Positions 41,500-51,850 of a stretch of DNA of 51,850 bases are shown piece after piece. A model generated the notes under the pieces. The model had not been told where the DNA came from and did no database searches. It saw only the letters and a program-made list of their open reading frames with translations. The DNA is from Terana coerulea (lineage: Eukaryota > Basidiomycota > Agaricomycetes > Polyporales > Phanerochaetaceae). Location: NCBI GenBank assembly GCA_024811115.1, contig JAKOGH010000086.1, positions 1-51,850 of the forward strand, written 5' to 3'. Within the stretch, counting starts at the first letter, position 1, and the number at the start of each line of letters is the position of its first letter. The translations under genes were made by a program, and so were the position numbers.

Positions 41500-43000
41500 A
41501 TCATTGCGTAACCATCTAATGTACATGTAATTGGCTAGTGATGGTTTGTGTCGCCCAAACGGGGTCATGTCGCACGTCGGATTGGGTCGCGGCACGCTGT
41601 TTCGCGCTGTCAATGCAGAGGACTCGACGGACGGCCCAATAGGAGACCACGGCATCATTGGTACGGCTCTCGTTCCCGTCAAACAATGCGATGCAACTGA
41701 CAGCTCCGTCTGTTCACCAGCACTTGCGTGTGCGCCCTCGTGGGCAACATGCCCGCGGATTGCTGTCGATGCGCCCAGCGCGCGTCGTGCGCAGCGCAAC
41801 GAGACTCTGTAGCGAGCCTGCCACCGTGTCGTTGTCGGTGATGCATCCTGTCCCCATGTCCCCGCCGATGAAGGATTTCGCCGCTCGCAACGGGGCGTCG
41901 TCGAGCCTGTCACCGCAACACTTGGACGCGGCGGGCACGCAGGGGGTGACGCCATCGCGCGGTACGTGCTCTGCTCGCATTCCTCGTTCCTCCCGCTAAC
42001 TTCCACACCAGCTCCCTGCCGTGATTCCAATACCGACTTGGTCGTCGACGCCTACGGTGCCGGAAGCCCTGGACACTTCGGCAAGCGGGTCTCCGCCCGC
42101 CTGGTCTTGAATCATTATTGCCGGTGCGCGACACTTCTGTGCTCTTCTTATGTAGTCGCTGACTCCTGTCCTTGACGCGCACAGCAACGCGTCGTCTCGC
42201 CGTCGTCGCAAAGCTTGGATCCACCCGCCTTGCACGGCATGTCGCTGGCGGGCCTGTGCGGTACGCATGTTCTTTCTGCTTGTTGAATCCTCTGCTAACC
42301 TCCGCCCAGCGCGCCGCCACGGCTGTAGTTCGAAGTCGACCGTCAACGCGTCGAGGACGTGCGGCTCGACGCACGACGCCCGCGCGGACATCGGCGGCGG
42401 TACGCCGCGCCAGTGCACTTGCTGCGTCTTCGCGCGGCCGCTTTTCGCGGTGTGCAAGGCGGCGCGCCGCCATGGCTAGCAGTGCGGACTCTGCAACCGG
42501 CATGGCTGCGCGGTGCGCGGCGCGCGCATCCCAATGTCCTTGCCGGGAGCTCTGCTTGCGAGCTGCGGCTCCGAGTCACCGCCGCACGCGCCCGCCTTTG
42601 CAATGCCGGCGTGCCGGACGGCGCCCTTGGCTCCTTTCTCGGTATGTTCGCCTTTTCTCTGCATTTGATGCGCACGTCGCGTGCGCCGACGGGCCCTCAC
42701 GAGCCGTGTGCTCGCAAGGCTGCCTGCGCTCTCTTCGTGTACGCGCCCGTACTGCGGGCACCAGTCAACGTGTACGGGCCGTGGCGTCGTTGCTCATGCT
42801 AGGCGGGCACGCGGCGGATCCCGCCCTTTGCGCGCGAGTCGCCGTCTGTGTACATGGATGCCGCCGTGTTGCCGGAATTGGCCGTGGAACTACAGTCTAG
42901 AGCCGTCTAGACACGTACTTGTCAGCTTACTGAGTTTACGAGCAGACGAGACAAGGGGGGGACTGACCGGCTGAGACGGCACAGAATAGACGGCGGGAGC
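41500..43000 (+). other. GC-rich stretch with well-formed introns, gene uncertain
   Basis: Three intron-like segments have good signals: 41962-42011 (gtacgt donor, CTAAC branch site, CAG end), 42124-42184 (CTGAC) and 42261-42309 (GCTAAC). The exons between them can be read in agreeing phase, e.g. SLSPQHLDAAGTQGV before the first and CRDSNTDLVVDAYGAG after it. The product then becomes very Arg/Ala-rich and unfamiliar. I believe transcription is on the plus strand but cannot name a product or give reliable ends. Confidence 0.3.
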
Positions 43001-43660
43001 CGGCAAACGGCGGCGGCGTGTGGGTATCGTGAGAGCCAAAAGCAACGAGCTAGACGGCGTGAATCCAGGTAAGCACAAATCAAAGATGAGAGTGAGGAAC
43101 AACGACTTACCGGTGGCTAGCCAGAGCGCTGCCGCTGGCTCCATCGATGTGAACGACGCCGACAAGTGCCCGGGCTGCAACGTCCGCCCTCCGTGCTCGG
43201 AATGCCGTCGCGAAGCGTCGAGTACGACGTGCGGTGTGTTGAGGTCGCCTTGTGAACGGCACGCAACCGCTCGGAACCGCAGCAGCGGACTCTTCACCAG
43301 CCAAGCGCACGGCGAGCAGCGCCACGCGCACGTCTACTGCGTCTGGCGAGCGGGCGAGGTCGGGCGGCGGTGCGTGGTCAGCTCTCAGGACGTCGGGGCG
43401 GCGGTTCGACGTGACACGCGCTGTCGGCGGCACGGTGTCGACGTTCACGCGGCACGGCGCGGCGCATTCGTTTTCAAGGCAGTTCGATGTCCAAATGGTT
43501 GGGACTGTGTGAGGCAAGGCAGAGGGGTGGGCGCGGGCAGGGTGACCATGGGAGTGCGAAGGAGAGTGTGTGAGCGCCAAAGCGGGACCTGACGCGCACA
43601 GAGTCGGGACGGCGGGACATCAGCACGACGACCGAGGTCCCTGATTCGCTATGTCTGTTG
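43001..43660. other. Spacer before duplication copy 2
   Basis: GC-rich with open frames on both strands and no consistent gene. Its last 27 bases resemble 29819-29845, so the left edge of the duplicated unit reaches at least this far. Confidence 0.35.
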
Positions 43661-43806
43661 GTGCTTGCAGAGATAACTATAATGTAAAGCAATGTACAAA
43701 TGGCAACTACTTGCTGGCGGAAGGGTATACAATTACAACATCCAGTCATGTTCTACAGTCTAGTCTCCAAGTCCAATGCATCGCACCAACCGTGCTCCTC
43801 GTCTTC

Positions 43807-46151
43807 TCACCGGCTCATCGCCCGCAGCTCAAACTCCTCGCGCGCCTCCTCGCGGAGCTCGTCAAGGTCGTCACGCGGCGACTGCGGCGGCTTGGGCTCG
43901 GGCTCGGCCGACGCGGCGAGCGTCCACTCGTCGCCACTCATGGCGGTCGCCGCGGTCGCCGTTGGGAGCTGCGTCGTGCCGAAGCGCGAGGTGAAGACCA
44001 TGTGGGTCGACTGCACGCTCCCGAACTCGCCGCCATCCGTGGTCGTGAAGATGCGCGACCTGTCCGCCGCGGAGCGCTGTAGGTTGAGCATGAAGCGCGA
44101 CATCATCGTCACGGACATGCTGCGTGGGGCGGCCGGGCGTCAGCGGAGAGCGGTCAAGGTGGGAGAAAGGGAGGGGCGTACTTGGATGCGAAGGTGGAGA
44201 GGACGCCGCGGAGGGCGGGCTGTGTCGTGGGGTCAGTAGGCCGTCTGTTGTGTGCGTTGCAGTGAGCGTACCGGGCAGAGCTGTGTACAGGTATGTGGTG
44301 TTGAGCATGACGTGGTGCGCGACAGGGTCGCGGCGGGACTTACGTAGAATGTCAGTGTGTTGGCACACTGAGCACATGCCATGACGCTACCAAGCGATCA
44401 GATTTCTTATAATGGCACAGTAGGTATTGCACTTACGCAAAGTATATGGCACCTTCAACAATGTCAGTTCACGCTCAGACAGGTAGCAAGAAACTGAGAT
44501 GCTCACCATCTCGCACAATCAGAGCCACGAGGTCGTTCCGTCGACCTTGGCTGGCATACCGGAAGCGTTCTTTGTAGGTTTTGAATAGAGTGAGGGAGAA
44601 TATCATGAAGTCGTAAAGGAAGAGCGCCTCCCATGCAACGGCGATGTCTGGGCAGTCGTCAGTCTAAAGGTCAAAGGCGGTGCGAGATGCCGGCTGCACT
44701 TACGGATCGCGCTGTATCGAGGGACGCAATCAGCCAAACAGCAGGAGCAGCGGCGAGCGGGGACGTACGTGTCATGGGATGAAGCAATGTGGCAGCCTTT
44801 GTTCAGCGTCGTGTCAAACGTTTGGCCGATGACAGCCCACTGCAAAATCGAACGCCTCAATCAGAAATCACCGTCTGAACGCAGCGAGCGGACTCACGAC
44901 GGAGACCGCAAACAGGACGCTGGCGATGCTCAGGATGAGGATGGCGACGCGCCGGTCCCGGCCGTACAGCGCAAACGTGCGGAGGAACTGGTTGACTGCG
45001 GTGTAAGCTTAGTACGGGAAGGCGCGGCAGAGGAGACGAGACGGCGCACTGGCGACGATGACCTGCGCGACGATGAGGCTGATTTGGCGGTAGAACGCGT
45101 AGTGGTTGCAGCTGGGTATCGAGCCGAACGTGGAGAAGTTGCCTGCGGTGATGGCAATGTTCTACGAGGGAGGTCAGATTCAGTCTGCCAGTTGGTCTAT
45201 TCCAGTCGGTCGCAAAGCGCCAGTCTACCAGAGAGAGAGACTTGGGCCATGAAGCAAGAAGCTCCTTCCCTCACTGGCAGCACCACACCCAGTGATTCCC
45301 TTAATCCCTATTTAGGGGTGTTCAAACCTCTGTTTTGCAGACGCTGTTGCAGAGTCTCTTGCAGCACGCCAAAAATAAGGATTCCTGAAACACCTCGACG
45401 GTGTTGCAGGATTGGGCTGTTGCAGGACTCTGTTGCAGGACTCTGTTGCAGGAATGGGCGCTTGGCATCGGCTGCCATCACACGCCTTTTTGAGTGCGTC
45501 GGCCGAAACCCGCTAACTACAACAGAATGCTGCAACAGAGGATGATCAGACCTGCAACGGTTTTGCAGCACGTTTCTCGAGTTTGCAGAAGAACTGTAAC
45601 ACGGCATACAACTGGCCAAAACGACGAGGTTTGAATACCCGTGATGAAATTATTAGGGGAGTTCAGAGTAGGCTGTTTTGACCTGTTGCAGGGTGTGTTG
45701 CAGGACGTTGTTGCAAGGCCCAAAACAGGACCACCTGCAACAGCCCTGCAACAGCTTCAAAAGCCCTGCTCTGAGCTTTCCTGAATTGTCTCGGGAGCTC
45801 CTCACGACAGCTTGCAGCTTTCCGATTGACTGACAGCGTAATTTTAAGACTTACGGAAAAGAAGGCAAAGTAGCGGTTGACGAGGAAAATTATGGACGCG
45901 CCGGTCCACGGATTCTTCCACACCCGCCAGTATTCGTCGTCGAACGTGAGGACATGGTCGTAGTAAAGCAGCGCTAACAGTGAAATCAGCCGGGGACCTG
46001 CAGGGCCGTCAGAGAGACTCACCAATGCCAAACAGGTGGAGGTAATTGTGGGTGTACCTGGAAGTGTAAGCGATGTTCAGGGATATGGACATGCTCGGAA
46101 ACGATCGGGGACTGACACTTGGCCAAGCGGGATGCTGTCCTCGTATTGCAT
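43807..46151 (-). CDS. DUF6533 multi-pass membrane protein G2
   Basis: Near-identical copy of G1 with the same exon plan, the same 693-nt third intron, the same 8- and 9-nt microexons and the same fused exon in place of the 2-nt microexon. It starts MQYEDSIPLG at 46151. The last third (44,118 downward) carries several base differences from G1. One extra base in the CTCCTCG run leads to an acidic end, DELREEAREEFELRAMSR, against DELRERRARSLSCGR in G1. The G2 tail is the more plausible original because its acidic, helical character continues smoothly. Function unknown. Confidence 0.75.
45316..45640. mobile_element. TTGCAG-rich insert in a G2 intron
   Basis: Same element as at 31665-31989, at the same place in the intron and with the same bases. 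It was therefore present before the segment was duplicated. Confidence 0.5.
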
Positions 46152-49100
46152 GACGCGATGCTAAGTGGCAGGCTCAGAGGGACACGCCGACGCCGAGACG
46201 CATAGCGCAGTGCCGCACAACGACGACGTCGGGGAGAAGGAAGGCAAAGTAGGTCCTTATACTCCGCATGGGTGCCGGCATCGTGAAACTTCCTGCCTGG
46301 TGCGCATTGTGCAAGGATTCTGGAGAATGCGATGCAGGCGTCGTGGTGGGGTGCGACATCGATCGCGCTGTGGCTCCTGGGATGGCTGGGCGCCAATCGG
46401 CGATCGCGGGGACATAGCTTCGCCCTCGTCGAGGCAATCGGCGCGAACTAAAAACGATCGTTATGCAGTTTTGTGGCTTATAGTAGTTACACAACCGACG
46501 ACGGGGTGCTGACGGACGCGTCCAAGGCAGTGGACGACCAGGACCGGGTCTCTCTCCTCGCGTCCGGATTGGCTCTCTCCCCATCACCGGGTCCGATCAG
46601 CCCGCACTCAAACGCCTGTCACCCAGCTCTCTCCCTCCTCTTCCGCCTTCCTCGCACTCGACTCGCACTTCACGTCGGCCGCTTCGCTGAGACTGGCGCA
46701 GATGGCTGAAATGCCGTAACGGTGAGTATACCGGCCTTGGCTGATTCCGACGAGTGCTGACCGGGCGACTTTCAGGCCCTGCCGCGCTCGCCGGGTCGGA
46801 TTCTGTCGTCTCGGGCCAAAACAGCAAGTCACAAGCTACTGGTAAGCAGCTCTGTGACCTAGGAGTTGAACAGTCAGGACCTTTGGCTGACCCTGGTCAT
46901 AGGAAGGCGATACATACCGTCAGAGCCGAATGGTTGTCGCAGAGGTCCACGCAGCGAGTGGGGCGGATATGGGCAATCAGAGGTGTGCGAAGGATTCAAA
47001 TTGGGTGAACAGGTGTACTGAACGGCTGGCAGACAGCAGTGGTCGCAAGCCCACGCTTGACCGTGGTCGGCGAATGCTCGCACAAGCCCGCGACGGACGA
47101 AGCGTGCAGCGTGAAGGCGTCCTGCAGACGTCCATCCGCCGCGCCTTGGTCGCCGGAAGCCGATACGTCGTGGTAGTGTCGAACGGCAGCCATGGAGCGT
47201 GGTTCCGCACACCGTCCGCATCCAACTCACCAGAGGCACGCACACGCCGGCGGGTCTCGCTCCCGGGATCGCGATACATCGTGTCAAAGCCGTTCCCGAC
47301 CTTCATCACGCTGCTCTCCCGGTCGCGGGACGTCGATACAGGGTGGCATTGCCCAGCCGACGTCCGTCCCTGGTCCAGGCGTTGGCGGCATGACCCGCGT
47401 CATCCGTACGGCCAGTCGCCGTCCGTGCGGCCGCGGGACAGCGATAGAGGGTGACATTGTCGTTCGGAGACCGGTGAGGGTCACGTCCGCTGCGCGTACG
47501 CCCACGCGGACATGCGCGGTGATTTCGGGTAGTGATGGCGTCGTCGGCGTCGTCTGTACCACTCGTCGCTGGGCCCTCGCTCGTGGGGCGTCGATACGTT
47601 GCGTCGGCGCAACCGGCGGACCTCTCTCGCCGAATACAGCAGAGTTGCCGACACAGGAAGCCTCGTCTGGTCGTGACGGGCGTTCTGGCTCGTGCGCAAC
47701 GGCACCCAGTGGCACCTGCTTGCCGGACCCTGGGCCTTGGCTTCCGCACACACCGTCCTTGGTCGCGGGACGTGGATGTATAGTGTCTTTGTCGAAAGGG
47801 ACGCGCCTCAAATGGAAAAGACCGCGGGGACGTCGCAGGAGTAGGCCCTTCAGGGGCGGAACGGTCCTCTACAGCGGGGTACGCGGCTGCATCCAGCAGC
47901 GGGCGGACAGAACCTCGGCGCAGGGCCCTCCGTTTCGACCTGAAAACGACCATATGGGCGTCTATGCATATCAGCTCAGAGAGCCTCGGGAAGACGCAGA
48001 CTGCGCGCACCGAGACGACGGGCATGCGACCACACAGACGGCCGGCGACACCTGCGCGTGCTGTTGGCATGTGGACTCGCAGAACGCACAGACGGCTTCG
48101 GCGCGGATGTCCGCCGCGGGAACTGGATAGAGAGCGGCTTCGTCGAAGGGGATGCGGCCCAACGCCAGGACGCAGGGTCTCGCAGGGCTCTGCGAGCCCT
48201 GCTCGACAGACGACGGCCCGTCGTCGCCGCTACGAATGCCGTTCCGCCTGAGGGCGCGGTCGTCTCGCTCGGCGGGGTCCGCGGCGGCATCCCGCTAGCG
48301 GCTCGACTCCTGGCGCAAGGGAGCCGTCGACCTGCTCGCGAGAGGATGGGCGTCTATTGATATCAGCCAATGCGGCCTCTGGAGGAGCGGGGTGGCGCGG
48401 ACCTCGACGACGGAGCATGCGAGTACGCGGCCTACTGCCTCTGCGGCGACCCCCGCGCGCTGCTTCGCCCGCACACCCTCGGTCGGGCACATGGTCTTGG
48501 TGTGGACGCATACGGTCGCGGGGTCTTCACGCAGGAGGATGCGCCCTGGAAGGAATGGACAGCGAGAAGGTCTCGCCGTGCTCTTCGAGCACGGCTCGAC
48601 AGACGACGGCCGGTCGTCGTTGCTGTTACCATCGTCGCGTCGTAGGGCGAAGTTGTCCGTATGGCGGGGTTCGCGGCTGGATCCCAGGAGCGGCCGACAA
48701 AATCTCGGCGCAGAGAGCCTTCATTTCCATCTGTACCCGAGAATACGGGCGCCTATTACTGTCAGCTTAATCGACCTGCAGAGTGCGCAACCTTGTGCGT
48801 ACCTGCTCATGAACCACGCGGCGCGGTGCGAGCGGGCTGGCTGAACGCGCTTTGGCGCGTGCCCTCGATTTTGTGGCGACGTCAGTGAGAGAACACGAAG
48901 CCTGCGTCCGGGGACGCAGGCCGGAACAACTTCATCTTGTGGCAGATTGTTTGCGTCCCGGGCCAGGAGGTGTTGCTTTGGCGCAGAAGTGAAATCAGGG
49001 ATGTCAGCAGAGAGCCCTTGCGAGTGGTATTTACGACGTACTCGGACAATGCGCAATGCGCCCGAATTATTTCCGAGGGCTCTCGGCACCCTTTTCCCGC

Positions 49101-51356
49101 ACACCAACTTGCTTGCCCGAGTGGTAGTAGCATCTGGAACCTGTCCTCTTGTGTACGTCGTGCGTCAACACTACACAAATAATGTATTAATGAAGGCCTG
49201 AGATTGGCCAGAATATACATGAAAATAACACACCTTGACCACATTCCCATGGCTGTTGCAGTGGTGTGAGACTCAAGAGAGTGGCAAGAGGGTGAGTGAG
49301 ATAGTGTCCTCTGTGAGAAGACCTGTTTAGGATGTAAATGGGCATGGATGGGGGAGAGGGACAGGAGACAGTGAGGTGAGTGCAATGTCAGCAGGATATT
49401 CCGGGAGCTGCCAGCAACACAGTGGCGTGATCTGGACCCTCCGCTTGCACAGTCTGATGGAATCTTGACTGCGGAGGTCACCTCTGTGAGGGTGGATGTC
49501 AGCCTGCTCGGAAATGATCTCCGTGATCAGACTTCCATTTGGTTACCCTGGTAAGCAATTAGCTGCCTGATTGTTCGCAATTTTGCTATTTCTTCAGCTT
49601 TGAGAACAGTGAGCCCAAGGACCAGTCTCAACTTAAGTAAGATGTGAGACTTCAGGTTGCCTTCCAGCAAATAGCATACAATGGAGAGCTCAGAAAGTGA
49701 ATATTGAGATGCATGAATTTACGAGACCATATCAGCAGTTCAGCTCAGTTTGGACATTTGATATTCAGGGTCTCACACTGGCGGCTAAGTGAAGCTCGCA
49801 ACAGACTGATGGTGGCTGGCCTGACTACTTCCGAACAGCGTGAGAGCCAAAGCTTCCGGCCAATCAGAAAGGCCAATGCTTGGCAGCTAAGCATCAGCCA
49901 TTCTGACTGCCCAGGAGCTAGTCTCTCGCTGCAGCTGCATACTAACCATGACATGAGTTTATATCTATCTACTTGGCTATTACTTGCTCAGTGCACCAAA
50001 GTTATTGAAGGTAAGGAGACCACAAAAATGCGAAAGCATCGAAAATGCATTACAAGGATGCCTGTCGGCATCCCGCATCAGCAGCGTGTAGTCCATCAGA
50101 CAGAGCCGACACGCCTGTAAGCCGGACAACAACTGCCGAGCTAACACTCTTGGCGCTCCGACCTAGCCGATGGCCTTGTTCGGAGGACATACTGCGGCAC
50201 TAGCGGCGGTCTGAACTCGGAATGCGGGTCAGTGCCGATTTGGTGACACCAATACGTCCGTACATACTGAGAGCACATGTCACCTGCAAGAGCCACTGTG
50301 CACTGTAGTCATGCATGAATTGTGTTGGCGAGTCCGGCTCTCGACGCTCCGAGTCACGAAGGGCAATTTCTGCGATTTTAAACGGACTTGCCCGAAACGG
50401 CGTATTCTGCAGTTGCGCAAAGGCTGGATATCTCGAATGACAACAACATGGACAACGCGGCACTTGTGCACTCAAACGCGCACATGGCCATGATGTCCTG
50501 GCGTGCGAGGAGCTGGAGGTGCGAGCGAGCTGAGGGCGCTCGAACTTGCGCCACAAAGTTGATTAGTCAGCATTTCCACGGCGCGTCGCGCGTCCGCTGT
50601 GCACCTCCTTCCACCTCCTACCATTGCCCCTCGTTCATCTCTACTCCTGTCCTGTATATGCGCATATGGTGAGTCTGTGTACGACATATTTACCTTCTTT
50701 TGGTCACTTTTTCCCCCAATTTGCCCAGATTTACGCAACGCGTCATTGAGTGAGGAGACGGCGGAAATGGCCCATTCGAGGGGCAGGAGACGGCAGAAGA
50801 CAGACAGGAACGAGCGTGGCCGAGACCCAGGTACGTAAGGCATGCTGTGTGACATGGGAAATACGGCTGACTTTTAGGGTTTTTCGTGCTAGGCTGTTTC
50901 GTGCATGTCTCGGCGGTCTGGACGTCGAGACATGCCCCGATTCGCAAACAGCTGAGGCCTTCGGCGAGCGGCGACACGTCACCATCACGGCGCCAAGTGC
51001 TGTTAGCCGACGAGGGTGCAACGATCAGAGCGGACGGACGCAGCAGAAACGCGAGCTCAGTCCGCGAAGGCGCGGGCTGGGCTTGTGCTTCTGTTGCATT
51101 CGTCATGCGTGCGGTCGTCAGCGGAGCGGGGTGACGTGAGAGATGTTGCGAGGGAGATACAGCGGTGCGATATTTGGTACCGCCGAAATACGGCATCGGC
51201 GCGAGCGAAGAGGTATAAGAAGAGAGCGAGGATGGCTCGGAAACAGCATCCTCTCTCACCTCCTCATCCCACTTCCCTCCTCGTCGCTCACTTTCAACGC
51301 TCCAGCATCTCTCCCCAGTCTCTACTCTCGTCCTCAAGCTCACCAAACCTCCCGAC
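46152..51356. other. Copy 2 of the repeat block and spacers
   Basis: Matches 32,501-37,716. The GC-rich repeat block lies at 47,131-48,844 and the AT-richer spacer at about 49,195-50,145. No gene is recognised. Frames that are open in one copy are often closed in the other by 1-nt indels, which argues against long genes here. Confidence 0.4.
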
Positions 51357-51591
51357 ATGCCCTCGTCTCGACGACGGCCCACGCTGTTCTCCACCAGTAA
51401 GCAAATTCTGTCGTTCAGTCTCGCCGCCGTATTGACACCACTATTGACTTCTTACCAGTCATTAGCTTGAATTCAATGCCGTACTACGACAGTAAGCTCG
51501 CCGTTGTTCTCCTGGTTATCTTCTGAAACTGACTTGAAATCTTGTTCTAGGACATACAACGGCCGAGGAGAACACCTACGGATGCGCCTGA
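51357..51591 (+). CDS. Small spliced ORF, 37 aa (copy 2)
   Basis: Identical exon plan to 37717-37951, with the same leader and TATAAG box. Its presence in both copies shows only that the DNA was duplicated, not that the ORF is used. Confidence 0.3.
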
Positions 51592-51850
51592 ATCGCACGG
51601 TGAGTAATGCGGCTCTATGCAAAACGAATCGGCGGGAGCTTGATTGTTATTTATGTAGCCCAATGCTCGCGTTCTCGCTCATGTCACACATTCCCGCTTG
51701 AGCGGGAGCGCATGCGCCGCCGTGTGCCGCGCACGCGGTCAGTACGCCAAGACGTGACAACATGAAACACAATTAGTGCTGGTACGTATTGGCTACTAGC
51801 ATTCTTACCTCGTCGCTTCTTACTGCTCACCCGTGACATTTGCAGCATGT

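Larger units (their letters stand above)
43661..51850 (+). repeat. Segmental duplication, copy 2
   Basis: Direct copy of 30015-38210, running unbroken to the last base of the window. It contains gene G2, the TTGCAG-rich insert, the GC-rich repeat block (47,131-48,844), the spacer and the small ORF. The copies differ most in their first 1.1 kb. Beyond 48,290 nearly all differences are short indels, for example 3 bases fewer at 48,300 and single-base changes in T, G and C runs near 48,453, 50,881 and 50,957. Confidence 0.9.

Noticed and set aside
1..51850. tRNA and rRNA genes
   Set aside because: No full tRNA cloverleaf or rRNA-like segment was noticed. The only tRNA-like box lies inside the MITE at 3354-3372.

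Overview
The window is fungal nuclear DNA, most likely from an Agaricomycete (mushroom or polypore type basidiomycete). The signs are genes split by many 48-80 nt GT-AG introns, pyrimidine-rich leaders, and a tandem family of multi-exon membrane proteins that I recognise as the basidiomycete DUF6533 family. Its function is unknown. Family names are from memory of motifs; no search was run.

Layout. From 0.2 to 19.8 kb there are six plus-strand DUF6533 paralogues, called A to F here. A has a frameshift. B is interrupted by a precisely inserted TA-flanked MITE. C, D, E and F look intact. C resolves fully into 15 exons and 300 aa. A-C form one subfamily and D-F another. Two further transposon-derived elements lie between B and C. 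E and F are each followed by a convergent RING-IBR-RING2 (RBR ubiquitin-ligase-like) gene, R1 and R2, so E-R1 and F-R2 are copies of a duplicated two-gene module. After R2 come a type II membrane family-8 glycosyltransferase (23.4-24.5 kb), a divergent RING/IBR gene with a long proline-rich region (R3, 24.8-27.0 kb), and a small secreted, probably GPI-anchored Ser/Thr-rich protein (28.9-29.7 kb).

From 30.0 kb to the end the window is dominated by a direct segmental duplication. Bases 30,015-38,210 recur at 43,661-51,850, offset 13,640-13,651, and the match is still unbroken at the last base. Each copy carries a minus-strand DUF6533 gene (G1, G2) with a 693-nt intron full of TTGCAG motifs, a GC-rich degenerate repeat block, and a tiny spliced ORF. 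Between the copies lie a chain of phase-compatible exons (38.2-39.8 kb), an array of about 276-bp repeats that each carry intron-like segments (40.0-41.3 kb), and a GC-rich stretch with well-formed introns but no recognisable product.

Most notable. All DUF6533 genes here share 8-nt and 9-nt microexons. The six plus-strand copies also need a 2-nt microexon to keep frame, and in the G pair that same dinucleotide lies inside a continuous exon. The repeated pairing of an unknown multi-pass membrane protein with an RBR-type protein suggests, by inference only, a membrane-protein plus ubiquitin-ligase module that is being amplified and eroded by transposons and gene conversion.
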